A stretch of 64,000 nt of DNA, taken from contig JAXLVK010000026.1 in assembly GCA_046329055.1 (NCBI GenBank), positions 1 to 64,000 on the forward strand, in the 5' to 3' direction. Within the stretch, counting starts at the first letter, position 1; every line of letters begins with the position of its first letter. Position numbers and translations under genes: made by a program. Positions 9,095 to 18,122 of the stretch are shown one piece after another. Under the pieces are notes generated by a model. It was not told where the DNA came from and searched no databases. It saw only the letters and a program-made list of their open reading frames with translations. This DNA comes from JADKCL01 sp046329055. Its GTDB lineage: Bacteria; Bacteroidota; Bacteroidia; J057; JADKCL01.

Positions 9095-9616
9095 TCAGTC
9101 CGCCGAAGTCACCTCCACCTCCATCACCACGGCCCTCGGGTCCTCTACGAGCCGCAGATCCTCCCCAGACAGGCGCAGACCCTCAATCGCCCGCTGCTTC
9201 GAGGGCCTAAACGCCAGCAATGTCATGGCCGACACCGCCGATGCGGTCAGGAACAGCAATTCGCCAGTCAGCATCACACCCACCAGCCCCATGATCGACG
9301 GTGCTTCCAACAATGCAAACCGGAGGATCGATGCCGTCTGGAACCCGCTCAGCTTTTCCTTCAAGGTCGGTTTGTCCGCCGCCTTCACGATCAGACTGTT
9401 GCCCAGCACGACCGCGGCCCCCAGGCATCCTGCCCCCACACCGGCCAATGCATAGATCAGCGGCATGGCCGTCTCGGGGTCGCTCGGAGGCAATTCACCC
9501 ATGAAATAGAGGTAGATGGAGACCCCGGAAATGCTGAGGTGCGACATGAGCATGGCGGCCCACAGGATCAGCAGGGTGCGGAAATAGCCTTCGGAGGTGA
9601 TTTTGCGGGTGGGCAT
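9095..9616 (-). CDS. four-helix membrane protein, paralogue of the 19145 gene
   Basis: 173 residues with four hydrophobic segments (about 15-37, 50-72, 95-118 and 120-140) and a cytosolic tail. The tail (KQRAIEGLRLSGEDLRLVEDP) and the preceding segment resemble the tail and third to fourth helices of the protein at 19145-19651, so the two are paralogues. The family has no function that I can name. Confidence 0.75.
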   Translation of the reverse strand: MPTRKITSEGYFRTLLILWAAMLMSHLSISGVSIYLYFMGELPPSDPETAMPLIYALAGVGAGCLGAAVVLGNSLIVKAADKPTLKEKLSGFQTASILRFALLEAPSIMGLVGVMLTGELLFLTASAVSAMTLLAFRPSKQRAIEGLRLSGEDLRLVEDPRAVVMEVEVTSAD

Positions 9617-9674
9617 GGGAGATTGATTTTCTCGAAAAATAACGAAAATCCTTCCTCCGCACTATTTTCGCCGA

Positions 9675-11141
9675 ATGGCCAAAAAGCTCGCCTTCATCGA
9701 ACTCCATCAGGAGACGAATTCCTTCTCTAGCCTCACCACGTCCATGCGCGAGTTCCATGGGTTTTCATTGACTTACGGCGACGACGTCTGGAAATTCGCG
9801 GACAAGTTCAAGGCGCAGGCGTTTGGTTTCCGGGAGGCGGTGCAGAAGTGGGGGAATGGTGAGTTTGAGATTCTTCCAGTCTATGCAGCCTGGGCATGGA
9901 GCGGCGGACCGATCGAGACGGAGGTTTTCAAGCATTTCTTGGACACCGCTGTGAAGGCCGTTCGTGAGGCGGAGGACTTGGTCGGAATTTATTTCTCGAT
10001 GCATGGCGCCATGGGGGTTGTCGGTGTTCGCGACCCTGAGACCGTACTGTTGAAGGGCATGCGTGAAGTGGTCGGGCCTGAATTCCCGATTGCGGTGTCA
10101 TTTGACCTCCACGCCAATGTCACCCGGGAAAATGCCGAACTCGCAAGTTTCATCGTGGGCTACCATACCAATCCGCACCGCGATTTTCGAAGAGTAGGCC
10201 GCAAGGCAGGGGAGGTGCTGATGCGGACCGTGCGTGGCGAAGTCAAGCCTGTGACCGTTTTCCGGAAGCTGCCCATTCTCAAAGGCGGCGGCTGGGGCAT
10301 CGACTTCCTGCAGCCCATGCGTGGCCTCATCAAGCGCATGAAGCAGATGGAGCGGATGCCGGGGGTGCTGATTGCAGCGAGTTATTGGGTGCATATCTGG
10401 ATGGACGACCCCGAGCTCGGATGGAGCGTCATGGTCACAACCAACAATGATCCCGCCCTGGCAAATCGGCTGGTGGATGAACTCGCTGACCGTTGCTGGG
10501 CAATGCGTGAGCGGAAACATCCGCATCCCAAGTCTGTGGAGGAGGCCATCGCCATCGCCAAACGTTCCGGGTTTCGGCGGCTTTTCGGGACCGTGATCTT
10601 CTGTGATGTGAGCGATACCGTGGGGGCAGGAGCGCCCGGCGCGAACACGAACATCCTTGCGGCCCTGCTGCGCGATGCGCCCGAGTTGCGGTCCTACATC
10701 CCAGTGCGCGACCCGGTTGCGGCGCTCGAGGCTTGGAAGGCAGACCGCGGTGCGACCATCCGACTGACCATCGGTGGGAGCATAGACCCGGAGCACAATC
10801 CACCCGTGGACCTCGAATGCAAGGTTTGGCAGCGCATCGAAACCCAATGGGGCAAGACCAGCATCCTCCAGCACAAAGGCATCCATATCATTTTGACTGA
10901 GCTGCCTTACCCGGCCTATTTCGCCACTGATTTCACCGACCTCGGCCTGAACCTCTGGAAGGCAGACATCGTGGTGGTCAAGAACCTGTTCCCCTTCCGC
11001 TTCCGCCTCGCGAAGTACAACCGCCGCACCGTCAACGTCATCACCCGCGGCATCACCAACATCGATGTGCATCAACTGACTTATGTGGATTGCCCCCGAC
11101 CGATATTCCCGCTGGACGAGGTGGCGGGTTGGCGGGGCTAG
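9675..11141 (+). CDS. M81 family metallopeptidase (MlrC-like)
   Basis: 488 residues, full length for M81. Visible features are the start AFIELHQETNSFS, the SMHGAMG motif, the FDLHANVT motif and GYHTNPHRD, which carry the likely zinc ligands (Asp and His). The C-terminal MlrC domain starts near residue 300 (VIFCDVSDTVGAGAPGANTN). MlrC hydrolyses linear microcystin peptides, but most relatives have unknown substrates. The stop overlaps the 3' end of the convergent ATP-grasp gene by a few bases. Confidence 0.88.
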   Translation: MAKKLAFIELHQETNSFSSLTTSMREFHGFSLTYGDDVWKFADKFKAQAFGFREAVQKWGNGEFEILPVYAAWAWSGGPIETEVFKHFLDTAVKAVREAEDLVGIYFSMHGAMGVVGVRDPETVLLKGMREVVGPEFPIAVSFDLHANVTRENAELASFIVGYHTNPHRDFRRVGRKAGEVLMRTVRGEVKPVTVFRKLPILKGGGWGIDFLQPMRGLIKRMKQMERMPGVLIAASYWVHIWMDDPELGWSVMVTTNNDPALANRLVDELADRCWAMRERKHPHPKSVEEAIAIAKRSGFRRLFGTVIFCDVSDTVGAGAPGANTNILAALLRDAPELRSYIPVRDPVAALEAWKADRGATIRLTIGGSIDPEHNPPVDLECKVWQRIETQWGKTSILQHKGIHIILTELPYPAYFATDFTDLGLNLWKADIVVVKNLFPFRFRLAKYNRRTVNVITRGITNIDVHQLTYVDCPRPIFPLDEVAGWRG

Positions 11142-12025
11142 GAGGGGAGGAGCGTCTGCCGCAGCTGGGAGAAGACTTGGAATTGCGTAAGTGTTGCAGT
11201 TCCAGAGAATTGTGCGTCGCCGAGTTCGATGACCCACCATTCGCCTGTTTCTGCCTGCCCGATGTCGAGGGCGATCCATCTCGATGGAACCAAACGCGCC
11301 ACTTTTTCCGCAAGGCTGCGAACTACTGCTTCTTCCAATGAATCAAGGTGTTGCAACGGATCAGCCTGCTGCCAATAGTAGCCCATGGCAAGCACCTTCC
11401 CGTCCAGAACAAATGCACGAAACTCCCTACCCTGCGGAAATCCTTGGTGCATTTGGACATGCCGCAGGGGGCGGTACTGCCTGAGGATCACATGGTCCCT
11501 GCTGCGTTCGTGGTTAGCGAGGAGCGCGGTAACAAGCGTTCGGAGTTCATCAAGGTTGTTTGCAAGGCAGGCATTCAGCCCGAGGTATTTCTTGGATTGG
11601 ACGCTGCCACGGACAAAAATTGGGTACGGAACGGAAATGCGCTCCAATGCTTCAGCGGAATCCACAACTTCGCTTAGAGCGGTGAATTCGTTGATCAGCG
11701 GGTAGTAGCGGTGAAATTCCTGGGCAAATTGATACTGAGTTGGGCCATTGAGAAGGCGGATTCCTTTTTCGGCGGCGGCTTGATAGAACAGGGCATATTT
11801 TTCTGGACCTGGGACAAATCCGATCCAAGCCCCGACTGCCCCTTCCGTGAAATCGGGCAAATGCGCGATTGCATCCCTGGCAGCATCAATCCCCTCAAAA
11901 TCATCAGGAATGCCCACAACCCGCCATCCCGCCAGGGTCGCTCCTTCCGTCGCCTTTCGCAGGGCAACATGGCTGGCATTTTCCAGCGGGCGGGAATAGG
12001 CTTCCGTGAAGGCGATGAATTCCAT
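11138..12025 (-). CDS. ATP-grasp domain protein
   Basis: 295 residues. The centre and C terminus fit an ATP-grasp ligase fold: FVRGSVQSKKYLG (phosphate loop), GREFRAFVLDGKVLAMGYYW, and WIALDIGQAETGEWWVIELGD, which has acidic metal-binding positions. ATP-grasp enzymes join a carboxylate to an amine or thiol. It resembles the DUF4343 group often found in defence or peptide-modifying contexts, but no precursor peptide gene is visible nearby. Confidence 0.75.
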   Translation of the reverse strand: MEFIAFTEAYSRPLENASHVALRKATEGATLAGWRVVGIPDDFEGIDAARDAIAHLPDFTEGAVGAWIGFVPGPEKYALFYQAAAEKGIRLLNGPTQYQFAQEFHRYYPLINEFTALSEVVDSAEALERISVPYPIFVRGSVQSKKYLGLNACLANNLDELRTLVTALLANHERSRDHVILRQYRPLRHVQMHQGFPQGREFRAFVLDGKVLAMGYYWQQADPLQHLDSLEEAVVRSLAEKVARLVPSRWIALDIGQAETGEWWVIELGDAQFSGTATLTQFQVFSQLRQTLLPS

Positions 12026-12130
12026 GGTCTTGTGTTTGCAAAGGTAGGCAGCAAGTCCATGCTTCGGGCAGCCATTCGAACTCTCTCCCTCTCATTTCGT
12101 ACACCATCCCAAAACGCATTCTCCATCAGA

Positions 12131-12541
12131 ATGAAAACACTCCTACCCTTTTTCTTATTCACCCTCGCTTTCGCCACCACAGTCCTCGCCCAAAGCGGCA
12201 AATTCGAAGGCACCATCACGGCGCATCGGGGCAAGGTCGTGGAAATCAACCCGCTCTTCAACAATGGCGACCCCTTCCAATCCGGAATGGAGGCCACGAT
12301 CAGCAAGAAGTTCGAGGAAAAGCTCGGCAACATGACCATGCAAGGCTGGCTCGTCTCTGGAAAAGTGAAGCTCCTGTCCGCTACAAATGGGAAGATCACT
12401 GTCGAAATCCTCGAAGAAAAGAGCGAAATCACGGTCAACGGCGAGAAAGTCGATCACTTCAAGGTCGGGAAATACGTCAAGGTCGAATGGCCCGCCAAAG
12501 AGCAGCCATCGTCCACCGGAACCATTGAGTCGGGAAAATAG
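12131..12541 (+). CDS. secreted protein of unknown function
   Basis: 136 residues. I chose the ATG at 12131 because it opens a clear signal peptide (MKTLLPFFLFTLAFATTVLA, cleavage after LAQ). The mature part is a small beta-rich domain with SGKFEGTITAHRGKVVEINP, reminiscent of OB-like folds. The frame is open further upstream, but that stretch is antisense to the ATP-grasp gene. Confidence 0.75.
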   Translation: MKTLLPFFLFTLAFATTVLAQSGKFEGTITAHRGKVVEINPLFNNGDPFQSGMEATISKKFEEKLGNMTMQGWLVSGKVKLLSATNGKITVEILEEKSEITVNGEKVDHFKVGKYVKVEWPAKEQPSSTGTIESGK

Positions 12542-12601
12542 CCCCTCCAAGAATTTGCTCCTTTACGCTGGCACTGTTTCCTTTGCGGCAAATTGATCGC
12601 T

Positions 12602-12859
12602 ATGCGCGGGGCCAGACTGGGCACATATTCATTGGTATTTGCGGGAATCGTGCTGGTCTTTGTGGCGCTGCACTTCCTGAATGTGGTGGCATTGCTCAAT
12701 TCCATGCTCGCGCCGCTGCTCAGCCTATTCGGCGGATTGCTTGGGCTGATGGGCTATTTCGAGCGGGACAAACGGAAAACCCTTGCCCTCGTCGGGATGG
12801 TATTGAATTTCGCGCTGCTCGCGGGATGGATCGTGCTGCTGGTGTTGGCGATTAAGTGA
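12602..12859 (+). CDS. small membrane protein
   Basis: 85 residues from the ATG at 12602, with three hydrophobic segments separated by a short charged loop (FERDKRK). It follows the secreted protein gene by 60 bp on the same strand and may be co-transcribed. Function unknown. Confidence 0.65.
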   Translation: MRGARLGTYSLVFAGIVLVFVALHFLNVVALLNSMLAPLLSLFGGLLGLMGYFERDKRKTLALVGMVLNFALLAGWIVLLVLAIK

Positions 12860-12887
12860 TTGTGCCAATGCAGTGATTTCGAAATGG

Positions 12888-12931
12888 TTTGGGCTGTAGG
12901 GACAGGTCGCGACCTGTCCCTACAGCCCAAA
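12888..12931. terminator. perfect 44-bp palindrome
   Basis: TTTGGGCTGTAGGGACAGGT is followed directly by its exact complement, centred on GTCGCGAC. As RNA it would form a 20-bp stem with almost no loop. It lies between a plus-strand gene and the convergent M28 peptidase, so it may stop transcription from both sides; it could also be a copy of a dispersed palindromic element. Confidence 0.8.
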
Positions 12932-12962
12932 ATCTCATGTAAAAACCACGGATTCCGATGGA

Positions 12963-14660
12963 TCAGAACGTCACCTTGCGCTTGACGTGCTTCTCCTTGC
13001 CGCCTTTCTTGCGGATGACTTCGACCTCGACGGTGTCTCCTTTTTCGAATTTGCTCAAGGCACGCATGTAACTCATCATGTCCTTGACCTCATTGTCTCC
13101 CATCCGGACCACGACATCGCCCGCCAGCAGTTTCGCTTTGGAGGCTGGCTTTCCTTCGGTCACCCCATCGATACGCATGCCTTCTCCGTCAAACAGATAG
13201 TCCGGGACCACGCCCAGGCTCACTTTCCAGCGTGGGGCATCGCCTTCCTCGTCGTTTTTCGTCTGGGTGAATGCGAGTTTGTCGCCTTTTTCGTTCAGCT
13301 TCTCCAGCAGGGTCCACACGTAGCGGTAGATCTTGTCAGCCCCGGCGTAGTTGATGAGGTTTTCGTCATCGCTGGGCTTGTGGTAGTCGCTGTGGGTGCC
13401 GCTGAAGAAATGCAGCACCGGGATGTCCTTGAGGTAGAAGCTGGTATGGTCGCTCGGGCCGACGCCACTTTCGGCCGTCTTGACCTTCATGTCGTCGATT
13501 TGAATGCCAGCCATGGCGTCCTTCCAGAATGGCGAAGTACCCACAGCATTGATGCCCAGGGTGTTTTTCTCAGGATCGAGGCGACCGACCATGTCGAAAT
13601 TGATCATGCAGCTCACCTTGCCGAGGTCGATGGTCGGGTTCTTGCAGAAGTAATTGGAGCCATAGAGGCCCTTTTCCTCGCCGCTGAAGGCCATGAAGAG
13701 GTAGTTGTACTTGCGGAGGTTGGCGGCTTGCTTGAGGCTGCGGGCGAGTTCGATCACCATTGCTGTACCGGATGCATTGTCGTCGGCGCCGTTGTGGATG
13801 GCGGTTTCGCCGCGGTGCAGGGAACCTTCCTCCCCGAAGCCGAGGTGGTCATAATGCGCGCCAATCACGATGGTATATGCCGCGCCATTGTCCATGTAGC
13901 CGATGACATTGTGCCCGGTCAGGTTCTCCTCAGTGAGGCCGACCTTGGCCTTGATCGCCTTGCCACCAATCGCTTTGGCGTCGCGGGTGCCGACAAACAC
14001 AATGGGGATCGCGCGGCGGGTCGCCTTGCGGCCATAGTTCATGATCGGGGCATCCAATTGCTGGTTCGAGGGATTCACGAAGATGATCCCTGCGGCGCCC
14101 ATTTTCACGGCAGTCTCCACCTTGAGGTCAATGGCAGCATAGTCCCCAAACTTTCCGTGGGGATCGTCGCCATCGGGCGTACCACGGTCGATCACGAGGA
14201 TTTTTCCAGTCACATCGCCTGCGGCCTTGTAGTCATCATGTCCGAGGGGAGGCGCTTGGATGCCAAAGCCGACATAGACTGCCGTGCCTTCCATGGTGCC
14301 ATCGCCGCTTTGTGGGAAGATTTGGTAGTCGGTGTCGAGGGTGAGCGTCTTGCCGTCCACTGCAAATGCACAATCGGCGGTCGGGCGAAGCCTGTTCAGG
14401 AAATCGAAGGGTTGGAGCCACTCGGTACCAGCGGCATTGCCCATCGGCTTGAGGCCGAGGCTTTCGAGCTGACCTGTGATGTAGGACGATGCGAGCTTTT
14501 CTCCGGCTTTGCCAGTTTCCCGGCCTTCAAGCGCGTCGCTTGCGAGGTAGGAAATGTGCTCCTTCATGCGGTCGGTCACAGGGGACTGCGCCTGCGCAAG
14601 CCCGAGCAGCATCAGTGCCGAGACAGGAAGGAGGGAGAGTTTTTGGACAAGAGATTTCAT
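12963..14660 (-). CDS. M28 family aminopeptidase with PA and PDZ domains
   Basis: 565 residues. A signal peptide (to about residue 25) is followed by an M28 core split by a PA insert (about 130-240). Zinc-site motifs are GAHYDHLG, NGADDNASG, FSGEEKGLYGS and GTHSDYHKPSDD. A PDZ-like domain occupies the last 90 residues (GEGMRIDGVTEGKPASKAKL). Enzymes of this type trim N-terminal residues from peptides outside the cytoplasm. Monocistronic. Confidence 0.93.
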   Translation of the reverse strand: MKSLVQKLSLLPVSALMLLGLAQAQSPVTDRMKEHISYLASDALEGRETGKAGEKLASSYITGQLESLGLKPMGNAAGTEWLQPFDFLNRLRPTADCAFAVDGKTLTLDTDYQIFPQSGDGTMEGTAVYVGFGIQAPPLGHDDYKAAGDVTGKILVIDRGTPDGDDPHGKFGDYAAIDLKVETAVKMGAAGIIFVNPSNQQLDAPIMNYGRKATRRAIPIVFVGTRDAKAIGGKAIKAKVGLTEENLTGHNVIGYMDNGAAYTIVIGAHYDHLGFGEEGSLHRGETAIHNGADDNASGTAMVIELARSLKQAANLRKYNYLFMAFSGEEKGLYGSNYFCKNPTIDLGKVSCMINFDMVGRLDPEKNTLGINAVGTSPFWKDAMAGIQIDDMKVKTAESGVGPSDHTSFYLKDIPVLHFFSGTHSDYHKPSDDENLINYAGADKIYRYVWTLLEKLNEKGDKLAFTQTKNDEEGDAPRWKVSLGVVPDYLFDGEGMRIDGVTEGKPASKAKLLAGDVVVRMGDNEVKDMMSYMRALSKFEKGDTVEVEVIRKKGGKEKHVKRKVTF

Positions 14661-14757
14661 CGATTCCTACTGTTTTTGCGAGTGCAAAGCTACTTCATTT
14701 ATCCAAGTCAATCGGCGGGGCAAAATGCTGATTCGCCTCAGTCTTCGCCCCACACGC

Positions 14758-15276
14758 TCATTTCACCTTCATCAATGGGAAATCCTTGCGGACTTCCTTC
14801 CCTTTCACCATTCCTGAAATCTGGGCAAAGAGCATGGTGTCGCCGCGTGCCTCGTAGAGGATTTTGGTGGGGAAATCGTGCTCAGGATTTTCGAAAACGG
14901 CGGACTTCTCTGTCGATGAGGTCATTTTGAAGCGGACCGGACCCTTGTTCTCCTTGACGGTCGGGATGTAGAAAATGTCTTCGCCTTCCCAAAGCAGCTC
15001 GATTTTCTCGGTGTGGACCGTGTCCGTGTGGTACAGGGTGTAGGCGCTCGCCTTGAAGCTGTGGTCCGTATTGGGTGACCAATTCTCGTAGCTCACCAAA
15101 TCCGGCCCCTCGACTTGGCTCCAACTCCCGAGGAACCATGACAGGCGTTCGAGTTTGGTAGGTTCCGGTGCGGGATTGACCTGTGGCGTCGGTGTCTCTT
15201 TCTGAGTGGTCGGTGTGGAGGCGCCTTGGCATCCCGCCAAGAATGCAACCATGCCAAGCCAAAGGAGGTGCTTCAT
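14758..15276 (-). CDS. lipoprotein with DUF6265-like domain
   Basis: 172 residues from the ATG at 15276. It has a lipoprotein signal (HLLWLGMVAFLAGC) and a Thr/Pro-rich linker, then a domain with LSWFLGSWSQVEG...YENWSPNTD and the closing FENPEHDFPTKILYE, typical of a lipocalin-like family of unknown ligand. The start sits within about 130 bp of the divergent membrane-protein gene. Confidence 0.8.
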   Translation of the reverse strand: MKHLLWLGMVAFLAGCQGASTPTTQKETPTPQVNPAPEPTKLERLSWFLGSWSQVEGPDLVSYENWSPNTDHSFKASAYTLYHTDTVHTEKIELLWEGEDIFYIPTVKENKGPVRFKMTSSTEKSAVFENPEHDFPTKILYEARGDTMLFAQISGMVKGKEVRKDFPLMKVK

Positions 15277-15409
15277 TTTCTGCTTCGATTTTGAGGCCGA
15301 ATATCTGCAAAAAATCGGGCTGCAACCAATTGAAGCTGCGATCCGTGCAGATGAACGCTTGGGATTTGGCCACCCGGATTTTCCGTATCTTGAATCCAAA
15401 AGAATCGAA

Positions 15410-16210
15410 ATGCGCAACATGCTCAAGTTCGTGCCGGTCGTGGTCTTTGTGGGAATCATGGCGTATGGCATCGTAGAGGTGGCCCGGTTGAAATCGGACG
15501 TGTATTGGATGCCCATCGGGATCATCGGGACGGTGTTTTCCATCATTTACATCTCGATTTTCGCCCCCATGGTCCGCAATCGCAGGATACTTCGCATCGG
15601 GGAACCGGGGACTGCGAGGGTGTTGCGCATGTTCGAAACGGGGGTGACTGTGAATAACAATCCGATGGTCAAACTCGAACTTGAAGTCACCCCGCAGCGA
15701 GGGGCCACCTACACGACCATGACCCGTGTGATCGTCTCGCGCCTCAATCCGATGATGTACGGGCCCGGCTCCGTCCTTTCGGTGAAGATCGATCCGCAAG
15801 ACCGAATGCAGGTGGTCATCGACCCCAATGTACCCTCAAGCATGAACAGCGGCTACGGGATGGCGCAGGCAACCACCGTTGATTCCTCGGTGATACAACG
15901 TCGCAATGAGGCCATGACTGAGATGATGACCAAGGCGGACAAGGTGAGGGCGGAATTGCTGGAATCGGGCAGGGATTGTGAAGGCACGATCCTGAGCCTA
16001 TGGTCATTGGACGTGACCATCAATGGCATTGCAACAGGCATGGAATTCTTGGTGGAGGTGGAAATCCCCGGAAAAGCGCCCTTCCGCACCGAAATCAAGG
16101 GTGCCGTGGCCAATGCCAATCTTCAAAAGTACCAGATTGGGACGCGTGTGAAACTCAAGTACGATCCCTCCGATCCAGAGCGACGCGTGACGGTGGCAGG
16201 TGTGGTTTGA
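15410..16210 (+). CDS. membrane protein with two DUF3592-like beta domains
   Basis: 266 residues. Two hydrophobic helices (about 4-22 and 35-55) are followed by two similar cytosolic beta domains. The first reads GTARVLRMFETGVTVNNNP and the second CEGTILSLWSLDVTINGI, each ending in a VKID/VKLKYDP-type strand. An internal duplication is likely. I chose the ATG at 15410 because upstream codons are antisense to the neighbouring lipoprotein. Function unknown. Confidence 0.75.
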   Translation: MRNMLKFVPVVVFVGIMAYGIVEVARLKSDVYWMPIGIIGTVFSIIYISIFAPMVRNRRILRIGEPGTARVLRMFETGVTVNNNPMVKLELEVTPQRGATYTTMTRVIVSRLNPMMYGPGSVLSVKIDPQDRMQVVIDPNVPSSMNSGYGMAQATTVDSSVIQRRNEAMTEMMTKADKVRAELLESGRDCEGTILSLWSLDVTINGIATGMEFLVEVEIPGKAPFRTEIKGAVANANLQKYQIGTRVKLKYDPSDPERRVTVAGVV

Positions 16211-16221
16211 GGCCCCTCACC

Positions 16222-17769
16222 TCAGTCTTTTCCTAAAATCCTTGCAATCGCTGCGGCAGGATCGACCGTCACGCCATTTTCATCAGCGGTCGGTCCTGTG
16301 ACGCCAGTCGCCTTCAAGATTTTCCAAGCATCCTCTGCCTTGAGGTCGGGATTGATCGCGCGCATCACCCCGACGATGCCAGAAACAATCGGTGTCGCCA
16401 TGCTCGTGCCGCTCATGGGACTGTATTGGCCGCCGGGGAGGGTGCTGTAGATGTCCAAGCCTGGCGCAGCGATGGGCATGCGGAGCTTGGTGTTGATGTT
16501 GCTGAATTCGGTGCGGCGGCCGTTTGGGCCCACTGCGGCCACGCCGATCACCCCGTCGATGCCGACAGGCGAATGGTTGCGGGCGTCGCTGCCGTAGTCA
16601 TTGCCAGCGGCGGCGACCACGATACAGCCCTTGCGGAGCGCGTATTCGACAGCCTCGCGGTGCACCTTGGGAGCAGGACGATTGCTGCCCAGTGACATCG
16701 ATAGCACGTCGGCTCCGTCCTCGATGGCGGCGATCATGGCCTCAGCCACGCTGTGGTCGGTGCCTTGCCCGTCCTTGTTCAGAGCTTGGTAGCCACGGAT
16801 TTCGATGAATTTCCCCTCCCAATTCAGGCTTGCCATGCCCTCGCCATTGTTGGTGGCGGCTCCGGCGAGGCCTGCGCAGTGGGTGCCGTGGCCATGTTCG
16901 TCATTGCGGGCGGGGCTTTTGCCGAAGACCTTGCCCAAGTCGGGATGACCGCCATCCACACCCGTGTCAATGATCGCGACGATGGCCTTGCGCTTGGGCT
17001 TGGCATCGGCGAGGAGGCTATGGACGGCATTCGCAGATTCAGGAGTGAACCACCATTGTTGGGAAATGCCGGGGTCATTCGCTAGGTAGCCTTCGGTGGC
17101 ATTTGCCGGGACATCGGTGCCATTCGCGGGCAGGTCGAGGCCCATGGCGCCGTTGAGGGAGGCGTCGTCGATGTTTTCATCGTCCTTGTTGGCGGCGGCC
17201 AGGAATTCGGAGACCTTGCCGTCCGGGACGTGGACCAGGTAAAATTGATGCAGGTCGCCGTCTTCGGTCGCTGAGACATTCGGGTAGGCTTGCCGATAGG
17301 TCGCACCGTATTTTTCCATCAGGCCCTCGATTTCGGCGATTTCGTCATCGGAACCAAGTTCGAGGAGCACTTCCCCCGTGCGGATGTCAGCGGCATGGGA
17401 AGTCGGTGGCTGCCACATCGTCGTGATTTTCCAACCCATCAATGCAGCCGTTCCCCAAATGCCTAGGGAAACCATCACTGCCAGCAGACCCGGTACCCAG
17501 AAGACCTTGGGATGCTCCTTGTGGTAGGCGAGGTAGCGCGAATCGATGATCATGGCTACCCCGATGTCCAGCAAGATGTAGCAAATCCGGTCCAGCAGGG
17601 TGCCATTTGCAGTGAAGAAAATGAATGTCAGCGCCCCGCCGATGAGGATCAGGGTGGGGAGGATGTTCACCTGCCGACCCCGGCTGCGGTCCACCATGGC
17701 CCGCCCATAGAAAAACATGGCCACTGTCGCGAAAACCGGGCCGAGGATGTGTATGAGTTTGATTTCCAT
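16222..17769 (-). CDS. membrane-anchored subtilisin-like (S8) protease
   Basis: 515 residues. Four hydrophobic segments occupy roughly residues 1-115, then a propeptide-like region and an S8 catalytic domain. The triad is visible: Asp in IDTGVDGGHPDL, His in HGHGTHCAG, Ser in GTSMATPIVSG, with the oxyanion Asn in AAAGNDYGS. A multi-helix N-terminal anchor before a subtilase domain is uncommon. The Met at 17769 is preferred over 17805 because it avoids overlap with the upstream 74-residue gene. Confidence 0.9.
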   Translation of the reverse strand: MEIKLIHILGPVFATVAMFFYGRAMVDRSRGRQVNILPTLILIGGALTFIFFTANGTLLDRICYILLDIGVAMIIDSRYLAYHKEHPKVFWVPGLLAVMVSLGIWGTAALMGWKITTMWQPPTSHAADIRTGEVLLELGSDDEIAEIEGLMEKYGATYRQAYPNVSATEDGDLHQFYLVHVPDGKVSEFLAAANKDDENIDDASLNGAMGLDLPANGTDVPANATEGYLANDPGISQQWWFTPESANAVHSLLADAKPKRKAIVAIIDTGVDGGHPDLGKVFGKSPARNDEHGHGTHCAGLAGAATNNGEGMASLNWEGKFIEIRGYQALNKDGQGTDHSVAEAMIAAIEDGADVLSMSLGSNRPAPKVHREAVEYALRKGCIVVAAAGNDYGSDARNHSPVGIDGVIGVAAVGPNGRRTEFSNINTKLRMPIAAPGLDIYSTLPGGQYSPMSGTSMATPIVSGIVGVMRAINPDLKAEDAWKILKATGVTGPTADENGVTVDPAAAIARILGKD

Positions 17770-17782
17770 GAGATTGTCTTGA

Positions 17783-18007
17783 TCAGGAATTCGAAATGCG
17801 TTCAATCGACAAAAGCTCCACGTCCGTGCCCCACATGAAAATCGAAAAGGTCTGCACAGGCTCCACTGCCGCCTTCACCACCAATCCCGCGACCTGAAAA
17901 TCAGTCGCAAGCCCCTTCACCGGCCTGTATTTCCGCCCATCCTTCCCCTCGATGCCCCAAAACCCGCCCGAAAGCGGCACATGCACAACCTTTCCTTCGA
18001 TGTTCAT
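17783..18007 (-). CDS. small conserved hypothetical protein
   Basis: 74 residues, beta-rich (MNIEGKVVHVPLSGGFWGI, then YRPVKGL...AGLVVKAAVEP). It ends 13 bp before the subtilase start, so the two are probably one transcript. The pattern resembles small OB-like proteins, but no function can be given. Confidence 0.7.
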   Translation of the reverse strand: MNIEGKVVHVPLSGGFWGIEGKDGRKYRPVKGLATDFQVAGLVVKAAVEPVQTFSIFMWGTDVELLSIERISNS

Positions 18008-18039
18008 GAAACCAATTTACGTAAACCAAGACCAACGCG

Positions 18040-18122
18040 TTGGAATTAATAATGAATAATTGATAATGAACAATTGCTGCTGCGGCGGAAATTATTAATT
18101 CTTAATTATTCATTATCAATTG
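18040..18122. repeat. AT-rich inverted repeat
   Basis: AATTAATAATGAATAATTGA-type sequence on the left is matched by an inverted copy on the right (TTATTAATTCTTAATTATTC), around a GC-rich centre. This AT-rich hairpin sits just after the stop of the 18116 gene on its strand and may act as its terminator. Confidence 0.7.

Noticed and set aside
12987..14930. 647-residue plus-strand reading frame
   Set aside because: It is antisense to the M28 peptidase, which has a signal peptide and all expected motifs; the frame is open because of GC-rich codon use.
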